This document shows, piece after piece, positions 25,616 through 34,472 of a stretch of 38,419 nt of DNA (positions within the stretch are counted from its first letter, which is position 1; the number at the start of each line of letters is the position of its first letter). Origin of the DNA: Bacteroidota bacterium. GTDB taxonomy: Bacteria; Bacteroidota; Rhodothermia; Rhodothermales; Bin80. The stretch spans positions 1 to 38,419 of the forward strand of contig JAPPNA010000092.1 in assembly GCA_028873925.1 (NCBI GenBank), in the 5' to 3' direction. Both the position numbers and the translations under genes were made by a program. The notes below the pieces were generated by a model. It was given only the letters and a program-made list of their open reading frames with translations. It searched no databases and was not told the origin of the DNA.

Positions 25616-26779
25616 ATGGGCGAATCCCACAGTTTTGCCGGAGATAAGTTCTGGCAGGCCGTGCGTCACCTTCTAAGGGCCCGCTGGCTGATCGTCGGTG
25701 TCACGGGCTTTGTTGCCATCGCATCCGTGATCATCAGCCTGCTGCTTACAAACTGGTATCGGGCCGAAGTCCGACTGCTGCTGGCCGGACGCTCATCGGG
25801 CGGGCTGATCTCGTCACTGGTCGGAGGCCAGCTCAACCCGGCCGCCACCTCCCTCCTGGGGGGACTGGTCAGCGATTACCAGCGGCAACTGGCTATTCTG
25901 GAAAGCCGGTCTGTGATGGACTCGGTCATCATCTCGTTCGATCTGCTTGAAGTGTATGACCTGACCGACTCAAAATTCCCCATGCTGGATGCGCGCAAAA
26001 TGTTGCGGGAAAATGTGAATTTTGTCGTCGATGACGAATTCAATTATCTGGCCTTGCGCGTATTTGACACCGACCCGCAGCGGGCCGCCAACATGGCCAA
26101 CTACTTCGCCGCGGAGCTGAATCAGGTCACCACAGATCTGGCCGCAGAGACCGCAGGTACCTATCGGCGTGTCGTGGAAGATCTGTACACTTCCATAGAA
26201 GCGGGCCTGGATTCCGTGCTGACCGCCCAGCGGAATTATAGGCAGCGTACCGGCGTATTGGATCTGCCTACCCAGGGAGCCGCCTTCACGGAAGGGCTGA
26301 TCCGGCTACGCTCAGAAATCCAAATGGCCGAAATCTCCTACAACAGCCTGTTGTTCTCATTCGGCGAAAGCAATTCGCAGGTACAGGCAGCCCGGGAGGC
26401 GCTTAACAAAGCTAATCGGACCTATGAGGACGCGCTGGCGGGACAGGAGCGTCTGATGCCTGTGGCCCAGGACAGCCTGCCGGATGTCGCCCTGAAATTC
26501 CAGGAGCTGGAAAAAGAACGCCTGATCCTGACCACCCTCATTGAATTTGCCCGACCGATCCTGGAGGAGGCGCGCCTGGAAGAGCAGCTCCAGGCGGATG
26601 CGGTCCAAGTGATGGACCCCGCCCAGCCGCCGGACAAGAAGGCGCGCCCGTGGCGGGCCGCCATCGTAGTCGTCTCTACCATGTCTGCATTTGTGATGGT
26701 GTGCCTGTTTGTACTGGCCCGGGTATGGTGGCACCGGAATTACCACAAAATTGCGGCGCGGCTGTCCTCTGTAAGCTAA
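25616..26779 (+). CDS. Wzz/Wzc-type chain-length determinant protein without kinase domain
   Basis: A 387-aa inner-membrane protein. It has two membrane segments, about 23-45 and 345-368, flanking a long periplasmic helical part (about 160-310), the arrangement of polysaccharide co-polymerases. The second membrane segment is preceded by the proline-rich motif DPAQPPDKKARPWRA. No Walker-type tyrosine kinase domain follows, so this is the kinase-free type that sets chain length and links polymerase to the outer-membrane exporter. An unusual Gly/Leu-rich segment (about 60-85, SSGGLISSLVGG) lies soon after the first membrane segment. It starts one base after the exporter gene stop and precedes the polymerase/ligase gene. 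Confidence 0.9.
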   Translation: MGESHSFAGDKFWQAVRHLLRARWLIVGVTGFVAIASVIISLLLTNWYRAEVRLLLAGRSSGGLISSLVGGQLNPAATSLLGGLVSDYQRQLAILESRSVMDSVIISFDLLEVYDLTDSKFPMLDARKMLRENVNFVVDDEFNYLALRVFDTDPQRAANMANYFAAELNQVTTDLAAETAGTYRRVVEDLYTSIEAGLDSVLTAQRNYRQRTGVLDLPTQGAAFTEGLIRLRSEIQMAEISYNSLLFSFGESNSQVQAAREALNKANRTYEDALAGQERLMPVAQDSLPDVALKFQELEKERLILTTLIEFARPILEEARLEEQLQADAVQVMDPAQPPDKKARPWRAAIVVVSTMSAFVMVCLFVLARVWWHRNYHKIAARLSSVS

Positions 26780-26792
26780 GCCGTACACCCCT

Positions 26793-28217
26793 GTGTCCAT
26801 AACCGTCCCGGCTGCCCTTAACCCAATCCGGCTGCAGCGCTGGGGGATGATCCTGCTGATGGCTGGCCTGGGGCTGGGGCTTGCCATCACGCTGGCGTTG
26901 GCCAACACCGGCTCGCTTATCTATGTCACCGCGCTGCCCGCGCTCATACTGGGCAGTCTGCTGATTGGGGTGCTCTTCTGGAATTCCACCCTCAACCTGG
27001 TTGTCGCCATCGCAGGCTTTGTGGTGATGGCCAATAATGTGGAAGGATTCCAACTGGTGGAAATCCTCTATGCTGCCTATCTCTATGCCCTGCTGGGGTT
27101 ATGGTTTGTCCGTTACCGTCTGTTGGATAAGCAGCCCATCGTCACGAGCCGGGCGGATGGCGCGCTGACCGTGTTTCTGGCGCTGCTGCCGGTCACACTC
27201 GTGTTGACCTTTACCTTTAACGGGGATTTCAGGGTGGCCGCCAGCGAACTGATTTCCCTATCCATGCTGCTGATCTATTATCCGGTCCGACACACGGTTG
27301 CCACCCACAGGACCGGGCCGAGGATCATCCTGCTGACCGTGGTTACGCTGGGAGCGCTGGTGGCAATGGTCAATCTGATCGAATATGCCGGAGATCTGTC
27401 CAATGCGTGGGCCGCCGTACAGATTGCCGGATCCCGTGTAGTGGTAAATGACTGCCTGCTGCTGACCGGGGCACTGGCCAGCCTCACTCTGCTGGTGTAC
27501 GCCCGTAAGGTGTGGGTCGCCGGCTTGTATCTCGGTGCATTTGCCCTGACCTTTGCCGGACTCATCGTCACCCAGACCCGCGGCTACTGGCTGGCCTTCA
27601 TTCTGGGATTCGCCGCGCTGCTCTATCTGATGAACGCCCGGCAGCGCGCCCGCACGCTGATCGGCTGCGCCGTGGCCGGCGGCATCATCTTCGGCATAGC
27701 CTATGTGATGATCGGCCCGTTTCTGTTTGTCGTAGCGGGCGGCATCATTGAGCGGTTCGGCAGTCTCGGTACGGCGCTTACCCAGGATCTTTCCCTGATC
27801 AACCGCTTCCGCGAATCCTGGGCAGTACTGCGCCATATCGCCTGGAATCCGCTGATCGGCTATGGGCCCGGCGTTCCGTACGAGTTCTGGGACATTGTGC
27901 ATCAGACCACCCATATAGACACGTATGTGCACAACGGCTATATAGGACTTTGGTATAAGTACGGACTCTGGGGGCTGATTGCCGTGATGTATTTCTGGCT
28001 GTCCACCGCCCGCCGCGGCATCGGCGCATTCCGCACCCAGAGCGCTGACCTGTGGACCCGGCTCGCCGGTATTTCCGGCGCGCTTCCGATGATCGCGGTG
28101 CTGGTGGCGACCCTGACCGCCAACCCCTTCTATCTGAAGAATTACCTGTTCATTATCGGCGTTTCTGCGGGAATGGCGGCGGGGGCGGCAGCGCGGGTTG
28201 ATTCCGCACGAAAATAA
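26793..28217 (+). CDS. O-antigen ligase/polymerase family membrane protein
   Basis: A 474-aa protein with about twelve hydrophobic helices. The Wzy_C/WaaL region has QTRGYWLAFILG, a large periplasmic loop and NPLIGYGPG, then HNGYIGLWYKYGLWGL, all typical of this family. Such proteins either polymerise undecaprenyl-linked repeat units or ligate polymer to a lipid. The operon context with an exporter and chain-length protein favours polymerisation, but the family does not separate the two by sequence alone. The start is a GTG 13 bases after the upstream stop; a later ATG would remove a charged start. The next gene begins 19 bases after its stop. Confidence 0.88.
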   Translation: MSITVPAALNPIRLQRWGMILLMAGLGLGLAITLALANTGSLIYVTALPALILGSLLIGVLFWNSTLNLVVAIAGFVVMANNVEGFQLVEILYAAYLYALLGLWFVRYRLLDKQPIVTSRADGALTVFLALLPVTLVLTFTFNGDFRVAASELISLSMLLIYYPVRHTVATHRTGPRIILLTVVTLGALVAMVNLIEYAGDLSNAWAAVQIAGSRVVVNDCLLLTGALASLTLLVYARKVWVAGLYLGAFALTFAGLIVTQTRGYWLAFILGFAALLYLMNARQRARTLIGCAVAGGIIFGIAYVMIGPFLFVVAGGIIERFGSLGTALTQDLSLINRFRESWAVLRHIAWNPLIGYGPGVPYEFWDIVHQTTHIDTYVHNGYIGLWYKYGLWGLIAVMYFWLSTARRGIGAFRTQSADLWTRLAGISGALPMIAVLVATLTANPFYLKNYLFIIGVSAGMAAGAAARVDSARK

Positions 28218-28236
28218 TTACCCGGCCAGCCTCCCG

Positions 28237-29412
28237 ATGCGGATACTGATTCATGATTTTGGGGGGTACGCCTTTCCGCTTCAGCTCAGCCGACAACTGG
28301 CCCGCCGGGGACATGACGTAGCCCATGCATATTGTGCCACACTGGTAACCACCCCGCCGGGAGTCGCGCATGACCCCGGGTCCGTGGCGCTGAAGCCGCT
28401 GCACACGAAACGGCCGTTTGACAAGTACAACCTGATCAGGCGCTGGCAGCAGGAACACGAGTACGGGCACCTGATTCGGGAGACCTGCAGAACCTTCGCA
28501 CCGGAGGTCGTGCTGTCGGGCAATGCGCCGCTGCCCGCCCAGAATCGACTGCTGAAGTACTGCCGACAACAGAATATCCGCTTTATTTTCTGGCTCCAGG
28601 ACTTATTGGGCGTGGCGGCTGCGGGTATCCTCAAGTCCAGGCATTGGGTCCTGGGTACCACGGTCGGACGATACATGGAGGCACTGGAGCGGAAGATGCT
28701 GCGCAGCAGCGCCGCAGTGGTGAGCATCTGCGGTGATTTTGTACCGCTGCTGGCTGCGATGGGCATCAAAAAGGGGCGGATCCATGTTGTTGAGAACTGG
28801 GGTCTGCTGCCGAACATCACCGGGCATGATGATGGCTGGGCCATCGCTCACGGCCTGGAGGGCCGGTTTGTATTTCTCTATACCGGAACGCTGAGCCTTA
28901 AGCACAATCCCGACCTGCTTCTGCAGCTGGCCTGCGCCACCCGCAGCGCGGCCCAGGTGGTGGTGATTTCGCAGGGCATGGGCGCGGATTGGCTTACCGC
29001 GAAAAAGGCCGAACTGGGGCTGGCGAACCTCACCATTCTGCCCTATCAGGACTCCGACGACCTACCGTTTGTATATGCCTCTGCCGATGTACTTACGGCG
29101 CTGTTGACGCGGGATGCCGGGGTGTTTTCGGTACCCTCAAAAATACTCACCTATCTGTGCGCCGCCCGTCCTGTGCTGGCCGCGATGCCCTCAGACAACC
29201 TGGCCGCACGCATCCTGCTTCGCAGTGGAGCCGGACGGGTAACGCCCGCGGGCGATGTTGAAGCCTTTGTGGACCAGGCGCTCCAGCTCATGCAGGACGC
29301 GGCTGTGCGCGCGTCCATGGGGGCCGCCGGGCGGATATATGCTGAAGAGCATTTTGATATTGAGCAGATAACCGACCGGTTTGAAGAGGTCTTCGCGGAG
29401 GTGGTCCGATGA
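28237..29412 (+). CDS. GT4-family glycosyltransferase (WbuB-like)
   Basis: A 391-aa cytoplasmic GT-B enzyme. MRILIHDFGGYAFPLQLSR opens the N-terminal half, with FIFWLQDLLG and the phosphate-binding turn YTGTLSLKHNPDLLL at the domain junction. VPSKILTYLCAARPVLA takes the place of the usual E-x7-E region and, as in WbuB-type enzymes, begins with P-S-K. The sugar donor and acceptor cannot be told from sequence. The start was moved from an upstream TTG to the ATG that gives the expected first strand. The gene lies 19 bases after the polymerase/ligase gene, and its stop overlaps the start of the next glycosyltransferase (ATGA). Confidence 0.9.
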   Translation: MRILIHDFGGYAFPLQLSRQLARRGHDVAHAYCATLVTTPPGVAHDPGSVALKPLHTKRPFDKYNLIRRWQQEHEYGHLIRETCRTFAPEVVLSGNAPLPAQNRLLKYCRQQNIRFIFWLQDLLGVAAAGILKSRHWVLGTTVGRYMEALERKMLRSSAAVVSICGDFVPLLAAMGIKKGRIHVVENWGLLPNITGHDDGWAIAHGLEGRFVFLYTGTLSLKHNPDLLLQLACATRSAAQVVVISQGMGADWLTAKKAELGLANLTILPYQDSDDLPFVYASADVLTALLTRDAGVFSVPSKILTYLCAARPVLAAMPSDNLAARILLRSGAGRVTPAGDVEAFVDQALQLMQDAAVRASMGAAGRIYAEEHFDIEQITDRFEEVFAEVVR

Positions 29413-30551
29413 TGCGCCCGGTAGTGTACGTCAGCCGATTTGTACCCGGGTACCGCCGCCCGGTACTGGAGGCCCTCAACACGGCCTTGGGCGGATGCCT
29501 GGTGGTCTGCGCCGGGCAGCCTCCCAGCGCATCCTTTGCGTCGCTGTCTACCGACGCGCCCGCAGGCTACCGCCAGGTCCGCCTCCGCAATTATTGGATC
29601 GCCCGTGACAGGATGCACGCCCAGGGTATCGGCCGTATCCTGCGCCTTGAGCCGGGGGTAGTTCTGGCTGAGGAATCTCCGCGCACGCTGACACTGCCGC
29701 TACTGCTGAGCAGGGCCCGTCGCCGTAACAGCCGCACCTTGCTGTGGGGACATTTTTCGTCCAATAACCGGCCCTTCGGAAGCGCACACCCTATGGACCG
29801 CTATCGCATAGCTCTGGCGCGACGCGCGGATGGATGCGTTTGTTACACCGAGTCGATTGCCGCGTCGCTGGCACAATTCGTGCCTTCCGAGCGTCTGTTT
29901 GCCGCGCGCAATACGCTGGACATCCGACCGCTGCTTGAGCTGCACCGGCGGTTAACGGCCGAGGGAAGGCCGGCCATCCGAAAGCGGCTGGGCCTGAAGG
30001 CGGAGGGGCCGGTTCTGGCCTATCTCGGACGCCTCATCCCGGAGAAGAAGCTGGACACGCTGCTTGACATCTATGGGGAATTGCGGCGGCACCAGCCGGC
30101 CAGTCTGGTCATCATCGGTGATGGTCCGGAACGGGCCGCCATTGAGGCGCACATCTCCGGGCGGCGGGGGTCCGATGTCATCCTCACCGGATCCCTTACG
30201 AATCCCCGGGACTCGGCCCCTTGGCTGATGGCCGCGGATGTTTTGGTGTGCCCCGGCTATCTGGGGCTCGCCATTAATCATGCCTTTGCCCTCGGGCTGC
30301 CGGTGGTTACACAGTCCTCGCCGAATCCCGACATCCGCTACCACAGCCCCGAAATCGCCTATCTCAAGCCGGGAGAAAACGGCATGACCGCACCCTTTGG
30401 AGACGTGCCCGCCCTCGCGCGCGCTGTGCAAACCGTACTGGCCGATCAACCGCGATTTGCTGCGAACGCGCTGGCCTATGCCCGCGAAAACCTTCAGTTG
30501 GAAACTATGCTGGAAGGCCTCCTGAATGCCATTGCGTTTGCGGAGTCTTAG
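29409..30551 (+). CDS. GT4-family glycosyltransferase, variant without E-x7-E motif
   Basis: A 380-aa GT-B enzyme. The donor half shows LAYLGRLIPEKKLDTLL (nucleotide-sugar loop), VIIGDGPERAAIEAH and VLVCPGYLGLAINHAFALG. In ordinary GT4 enzymes the last motif has Glu at both ends; here the positions are Gly and His, a pattern shared by a subfamily with G-L-x-x-x-H. Sugar specificity is unknown. It overlaps the preceding glycosyltransferase by four bases and is the last gene of the polysaccharide operon. Its stop overlaps the 3' end of the opposing peptide transporter by four bases. Confidence 0.88.
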   Translation: MMRPVVYVSRFVPGYRRPVLEALNTALGGCLVVCAGQPPSASFASLSTDAPAGYRQVRLRNYWIARDRMHAQGIGRILRLEPGVVLAEESPRTLTLPLLLSRARRRNSRTLLWGHFSSNNRPFGSAHPMDRYRIALARRADGCVCYTESIAASLAQFVPSERLFAARNTLDIRPLLELHRRLTAEGRPAIRKRLGLKAEGPVLAYLGRLIPEKKLDTLLDIYGELRRHQPASLVIIGDGPERAAIEAHISGRRGSDVILTGSLTNPRDSAPWLMAADVLVCPGYLGLAINHAFALGLPVVTQSSPNPDIRYHSPEIAYLKPGENGMTAPFGDVPALARAVQTVLADQPRFAANALAYARENLQLETMLEGLLNAIAFAES

Positions 30552-32041
30552 TCCACATTCCCCATCAGCCGCTTGATCGGAATAAACAGCACCAGCGCAA
30601 TAACGCCGGCTATTCCGATCGTAAAGGCCACATTAATAAAGAGGTCCACCGGAGCCAGTGTCTCCAGCCGCCCGGCCACTAATCCGGCAAACAGATTCCC
30701 GAGCGCTGTACCGATAAACCATACGCCCATCATCTGGCCTACGCGGCCTTTCGGGGCCAGCTTTGTAATGGAGGACAACCCCACCGGACTCAGGCTGAGT
30801 TCTCCCACCGTGTGGAAGAAGTAGGTTACCACCAGCCAGGAGGGAGACACGAGGCTGCCATCTACGGCATTGGCGGCCCCCCAGGTGATGACAAAAAAGC
30901 CCGTGGCCAACCCCAGCAGCCCCATCGCAAACTTGAGCGGAATGGACGGATTGCGTTTCAGGCGAGCCAGTGTGATCCACATTGACCCGAATATCGGAGC
31001 CAGAATAATGATAAAGAGCGCATTGACCGACTGCAGCCAGGTGGCGGGAAGCTCCCATCCGCCCAACATGCGATCCGTACTGTCCCGCCCGAACAGATTC
31101 AGCGAGGATCCTGCCTGCTCAAAGCCGGACCAGAAGATAGCAGACAGGACAAAGAGCCAGAAAATCACCCCCAGCCGGCGTTTTTCCATCCGCGTATGCC
31201 GGGTGAAAATTAGCAGGTACGCAAAGTACAGGATGGCAATCGCGATTACCGCATACCCGAGCCATTCAGCCAGCACCTCCAGAGCCACGCGCTGCACCAG
31301 GACCCAGCCGAGCAGTGCGAGAACGGCCGCAGCCGCCCCGATGATCAGATAGGTCATTCGGGTCTTCTTCAGCAGTGCCTCAGGGGTTTGGGAGGTCTTC
31401 AGCAGTCCCGCTTCCCCTAGGTGCTTCCCGCCGAGACGGTACTGGATCAGACCGATTACCATGCCGAACCCGGCAAGTCCGAATCCCCAATGCCAATTGT
31501 AATTCTCGCCCAGAAAACCGGCCAGAATCGGCCCGAGGAAGGCACCCAGGTTTATTCCCGTATAGAAGATGGAAAAGCCCGCATCCCGTCGGGCTCCGCC
31601 TTCGGGGTACAGATCCCCCACCATCGTGCTGACATTGGGCTTGAGCAGGCCGGTTCCAATCACGATCAACACCAGCCCCAGGAAGAAACTCCCATCGTCC
31701 GGCAGGCCGACCATAGGGCCGGCCATCGTGAAATGTCCCAGGGCGATAATGCAGCCACCGACAAATACCGCCTTGCGCTGACCCCAGATATTATCTGCAA
31801 TCCACCCGCCCGGCAGCGCCAGTACATAGACAAAAAACGTGTACAGCCCGTAGACCGCACCTGCTGTCCCTTCGCCAAAATCCAGCCCGGGATTGCCGAT
31901 GGTCGCCGAAGTGGTCATAAAGAGTACCAGCATGGCACGCATGCCGTAATAGCTGAAGCGCTCCCATAGCTCGGTAAAGAACAGGGTGGACAGCCCGCGC
32001 GGGTGTCCGAACCACTGGCGGGAGAGGGCAGAATTTTCCAT
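30548..32041 (-). CDS. POT/PTR-family proton-coupled peptide transporter
   Basis: A 497-aa major facilitator protein with about 12-14 membrane helices. The family start motif FFTELWERFSYYGMRAML carries Glu24, Glu27 and Arg28 (ExxERFxYYG) for proton coupling. The PTR2 signatures GTGLLKPNVSTMVGDLYP and FSIFYTGINLGAFLGP are present. It should import di- and tripeptides with protons across the inner membrane. It is transcribed alone, divergent from aspS and convergent with the polysaccharide operon, overlapping its last gene by four bases. Confidence 0.95.
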   Translation of the reverse strand: MENSALSRQWFGHPRGLSTLFFTELWERFSYYGMRAMLVLFMTTSATIGNPGLDFGEGTAGAVYGLYTFFVYVLALPGGWIADNIWGQRKAVFVGGCIIALGHFTMAGPMVGLPDDGSFFLGLVLIVIGTGLLKPNVSTMVGDLYPEGGARRDAGFSIFYTGINLGAFLGPILAGFLGENYNWHWGFGLAGFGMVIGLIQYRLGGKHLGEAGLLKTSQTPEALLKKTRMTYLIIGAAAAVLALLGWVLVQRVALEVLAEWLGYAVIAIAILYFAYLLIFTRHTRMEKRRLGVIFWLFVLSAIFWSGFEQAGSSLNLFGRDSTDRMLGGWELPATWLQSVNALFIIILAPIFGSMWITLARLKRNPSIPLKFAMGLLGLATGFFVITWGAANAVDGSLVSPSWLVVTYFFHTVGELSLSPVGLSSITKLAPKGRVGQMMGVWFIGTALGNLFAGLVAGRLETLAPVDLFINVAFTIGIAGVIALVLFIPIKRLMGNVD

Positions 32042-32196
32042 GGGCTAAGCAAAGTGGCGTACCGGCGCAATATACCAGAATCGCCGATCATCCTCCGGTC
32101 CGTGTTGAATTTTCCCGAAACTGCACAAAAGTCCTGTGACCTGGAAGAGTATATTGGCGCGTTTACGCAAATTGGGATTTTGACCTCCTCTGCCTG
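32042..32196. promoter_or_regulatory. Divergent promoter region between peptide transporter and aspS
   Basis: These 155 bases must hold promoters for both genes. The AT-rich part before aspS includes TATATTGG near 32149, which resembles but does not fit the Bacteroidota -7 box TAnnTTTG. CCTCC before the ATG is not a usual ribosome site. No T-box or riboswitch fold was recognised. Confidence 0.35.
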
Positions 32197-34011
32197 ATGA
32201 CTGGCTCAAATCTGGACACTCACCCGCCGCGCACCCACACCTGCGGTGCCCTCACCGAAGCGGATATCGGCAGGCAGGTCATACTCAAGGGCTGGTCTGA
32301 CACCCGGCGCGACCTTGGTGGTGTCATATTTGTGGATCTTCGGGACCGCTACGGACTCACGCAGGTGGTTTTTTCGCCCCAGGACGATGTGCAGGCGCAC
32401 ACGTCAGCCGAAGAGCTGCGCAATGAATTTGTGATCTCGGTATGTGGAACGGTCCACGCACGTTCAGCGGAAACGATCAATCCCAAACTGGCCACGGGAC
32501 GCATTGAGGTTCGTGTCACAGAGCTGCTGATTCTGAGCAGATCTGCGCCCATGCCGTTCCAGGTGTCGGTGCACACGCAGGAAAGCCAGTTGGCCGGCGA
32601 AGATCTGCGACTGAAGTACCGATATCTGGATTTGCGGCGCCCCGCCATGCAGCAGCGTCTGATTACACGCCACCGCGCCTACCAGGTAATCCACCGCTAC
32701 TTTGATGCCCGTAACTTTGTGGAAGTGGAAACACCCACGCTGATGAAGTCCACGCCCGAAGGAGCGCGGGACTACCTGGTCCCCAGCCGGGTGCACCCCC
32801 ATGCCTTTTACGCCCTGCCCCAAAGCCCCCAGACCTACAAGCAGCTGCTTATGGTATCCGGGCTTGACCGATATGTGCAGATTGTCAAGTGCTTTCGTGA
32901 CGAAGACCTTCGGGCTGACCGGCAACCGGAGTTCACCCAGATAGATGTGGAAATGGCCTTTGCTACCGAAGATCTCGTATTCGGGCTGACGGAAGGGCTG
33001 ATGCAGAGGATGTGGCAGGAGATTCTGGGGGTGGAGGTGGCGATACCGTTTCCGCGGTTGCCGTATCGGGAGGCAATGCGGACTTACGGGTCTGATAAGC
33101 CGGATCTGCGGTTTAACCTCACGATTCAAGAGCTGACGGACAGTTTCCGAGGCTCCGGCTTTCGCGTGTTTGACCACACCGTGGACCAGGGCGGCCATAT
33201 TGTCGGGCTGGTCGTGCCCGGCATGGGTGATCGCGGACGCGGCTATATGGACCGGTTGGACAAACAGGTGGTCCGGCGCAGGATTGGGGCGGGCGGCCTG
33301 ATTTACATGCGCGCCCCCTCCAGCGGTGCACCGCCGACTTGTTCGGTCAAGTCGCATGTACTGCCGGAAGACTATGTGCGGGCGGCGCTCAGCACGTCGG
33401 GTGTACGGGCCGGTGACCTGCTGCTGGTGCTGTGCGGCCAATGGCCGTTGGTGCAGCAGCAGATGGGGGCGCTTCGGCTGCACATGGCCCGTGAACTTGG
33501 CTGCATCGACCGCCATCAATGGAAGTTTGCCTGGGTGACTGACTTTCCGCTGGTGGAATGGGATGCGCGCGAACAGCGGTATACAGCTATGCACCACCCG
33601 TTCACATCGCCGAAGGCGGATGATTTGGAACTGCTGGCATCGGATCCCGGTCATGTTCGGGCCCGTGCCTATGACATTGTGCTCAACGGCCATGAAATCG
33701 GCGGCGGTTCCATCCGCATTCATGATTCGGCCCTTCAGCAGCGGATGTTCGATCTGCTCGGCATCAGCCGGCGGGAATGCGAGGAACGGTTCGGCTTTCT
33801 TCTGGAGGCCCTACGGTACGGGGCACCGCCGCACGGTGGCATAGCGATGGGACTGGACCGTATCGTCATGCTGCTTACCGGCACCGAATCGCTTCGGGAC
33901 GTGATTGCGTTTCCCAAGACGCAAAGCGCGCAGGAGCCGATGTCAGGCACCCCGGCGAGTGTGGAGCCTCAAAAACTCAAAGAGCTCCATATCCGGTCTG
34001 CCGACCTATGA
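32197..34011 (+). CDS. aspS: Aspartyl-tRNA synthetase
   Basis: A 604-aa class II synthetase that charges tRNA-Asp in the cytoplasm. An N-terminal OB fold (about 1-115) includes HTCGALTEADIGRQV and GVIFVDLRDRYGLTQVVF. Catalytic motifs include KYRYLDLRRP, STPEGARDYLVPSR, ALPQSPQTYKQLLM, FRDEDLRADRQPEFTQ, the bacterial GAD insertion (about 290-420), ALPL-like HHPFTSPKADD, LNGHEIGGGSIRIHD and GIAMGLDRIVMLLTG. The length and the insertion identify the bacterial type. Its stop codon overlaps the ATG of the pyrophosphatase-like gene (ATGA), so the two are translationally coupled. Confidence 0.97.
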   Translation: MTGSNLDTHPPRTHTCGALTEADIGRQVILKGWSDTRRDLGGVIFVDLRDRYGLTQVVFSPQDDVQAHTSAEELRNEFVISVCGTVHARSAETINPKLATGRIEVRVTELLILSRSAPMPFQVSVHTQESQLAGEDLRLKYRYLDLRRPAMQQRLITRHRAYQVIHRYFDARNFVEVETPTLMKSTPEGARDYLVPSRVHPHAFYALPQSPQTYKQLLMVSGLDRYVQIVKCFRDEDLRADRQPEFTQIDVEMAFATEDLVFGLTEGLMQRMWQEILGVEVAIPFPRLPYREAMRTYGSDKPDLRFNLTIQELTDSFRGSGFRVFDHTVDQGGHIVGLVVPGMGDRGRGYMDRLDKQVVRRRIGAGGLIYMRAPSSGAPPTCSVKSHVLPEDYVRAALSTSGVRAGDLLLVLCGQWPLVQQQMGALRLHMARELGCIDRHQWKFAWVTDFPLVEWDAREQRYTAMHHPFTSPKADDLELLASDPGHVRARAYDIVLNGHEIGGGSIRIHDSALQQRMFDLLGISRRECEERFGFLLEALRYGAPPHGGIAMGLDRIVMLLTGTESLRDVIAFPKTQSAQEPMSGTPASVEPQKLKELHIRSADL

Positions 34012-34397
34012 CAGCCGCCTATGCATTACTGCTCCAGCAGTCCTTCCGGTGGCACCAATGGGAGGTCCTGATTGCGTCGCACGGCATTGAGTTGGACCGC
34101 CCCGCCCAATCGGCCCATCCGCAGTATCCGGAAATCATTTATCCGCTCAACTACGGCTTTGTGCGCAATACGATCAGCTCTGACCATCAGGAAGTGGATG
34201 TATTCGCGGGCAGTTCCGATCGGGGTCTGGTGGGACTGATTGCCACCTGCGACTACCGGAAGGGTGATCGGGAACTGAAACTGCTCTGGCAGTGCACGCC
34301 GCGGGAGATTTATCTCGCCAACGGGTTTATCAACTTTGACCGGCATAAGCTCGAAGGTACGCTCGTGATGCGGTATCCGATGGGCAGTCTGTGGTAG
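34008..34397 (+). CDS. Small inorganic-pyrophosphatase-like protein
   Basis: A 129-aa protein with the family I pyrophosphatase core: HPQYPEIIYPLNYGFV, then SDHQEVDVFAG and RKGDRELKLLW. In active enzymes the central motif has three Asp residues (D-x-D-x-x-D); here it reads D-H-Q-E-V-D, with Gln in the middle. At 129 residues it is also shorter than the usual 170-180. It may have weak, changed or no pyrophosphatase activity. Its coupling to aspS is suggestive because aminoacylation releases pyrophosphate, but this is an inference. The frame is open further upstream inside aspS; the overlapping ATG is chosen because it starts the family-like part. Confidence 0.8.
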   Translation: MTAAYALLLQQSFRWHQWEVLIASHGIELDRPAQSAHPQYPEIIYPLNYGFVRNTISSDHQEVDVFAGSSDRGLVGLIATCDYRKGDRELKLLWQCTPREIYLANGFINFDRHKLEGTLVMRYPMGSLW

Positions 34398-34437
34398 GCT
34401 GGATCCGAACGGGTCCGGTTGCGTACAATCGACCTGC

Positions 34438-34456
34438 CGCGGCATTTGGGGCCGCG
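34438..34456 (+). terminator. GC-rich hairpin with T-rich tail after the aspS operon
   Basis: CGCGGC pairs with GCCGCG across a loop of seven bases, followed by TCGTTCTTT. It lies about 40 bases after the pyrophosphatase-like stop and just before the tRNA genes, fitting a rho-independent terminator for the aspS operon. Confidence 0.5.
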
Positions 34457-34472
34457 TCGTTCTTTGCCTATT

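Noticed and set aside
32464-33723. Minus-strand frame of 419 aa opposite aspS
   Set aside because: Shadow of a well-supported synthetase gene.
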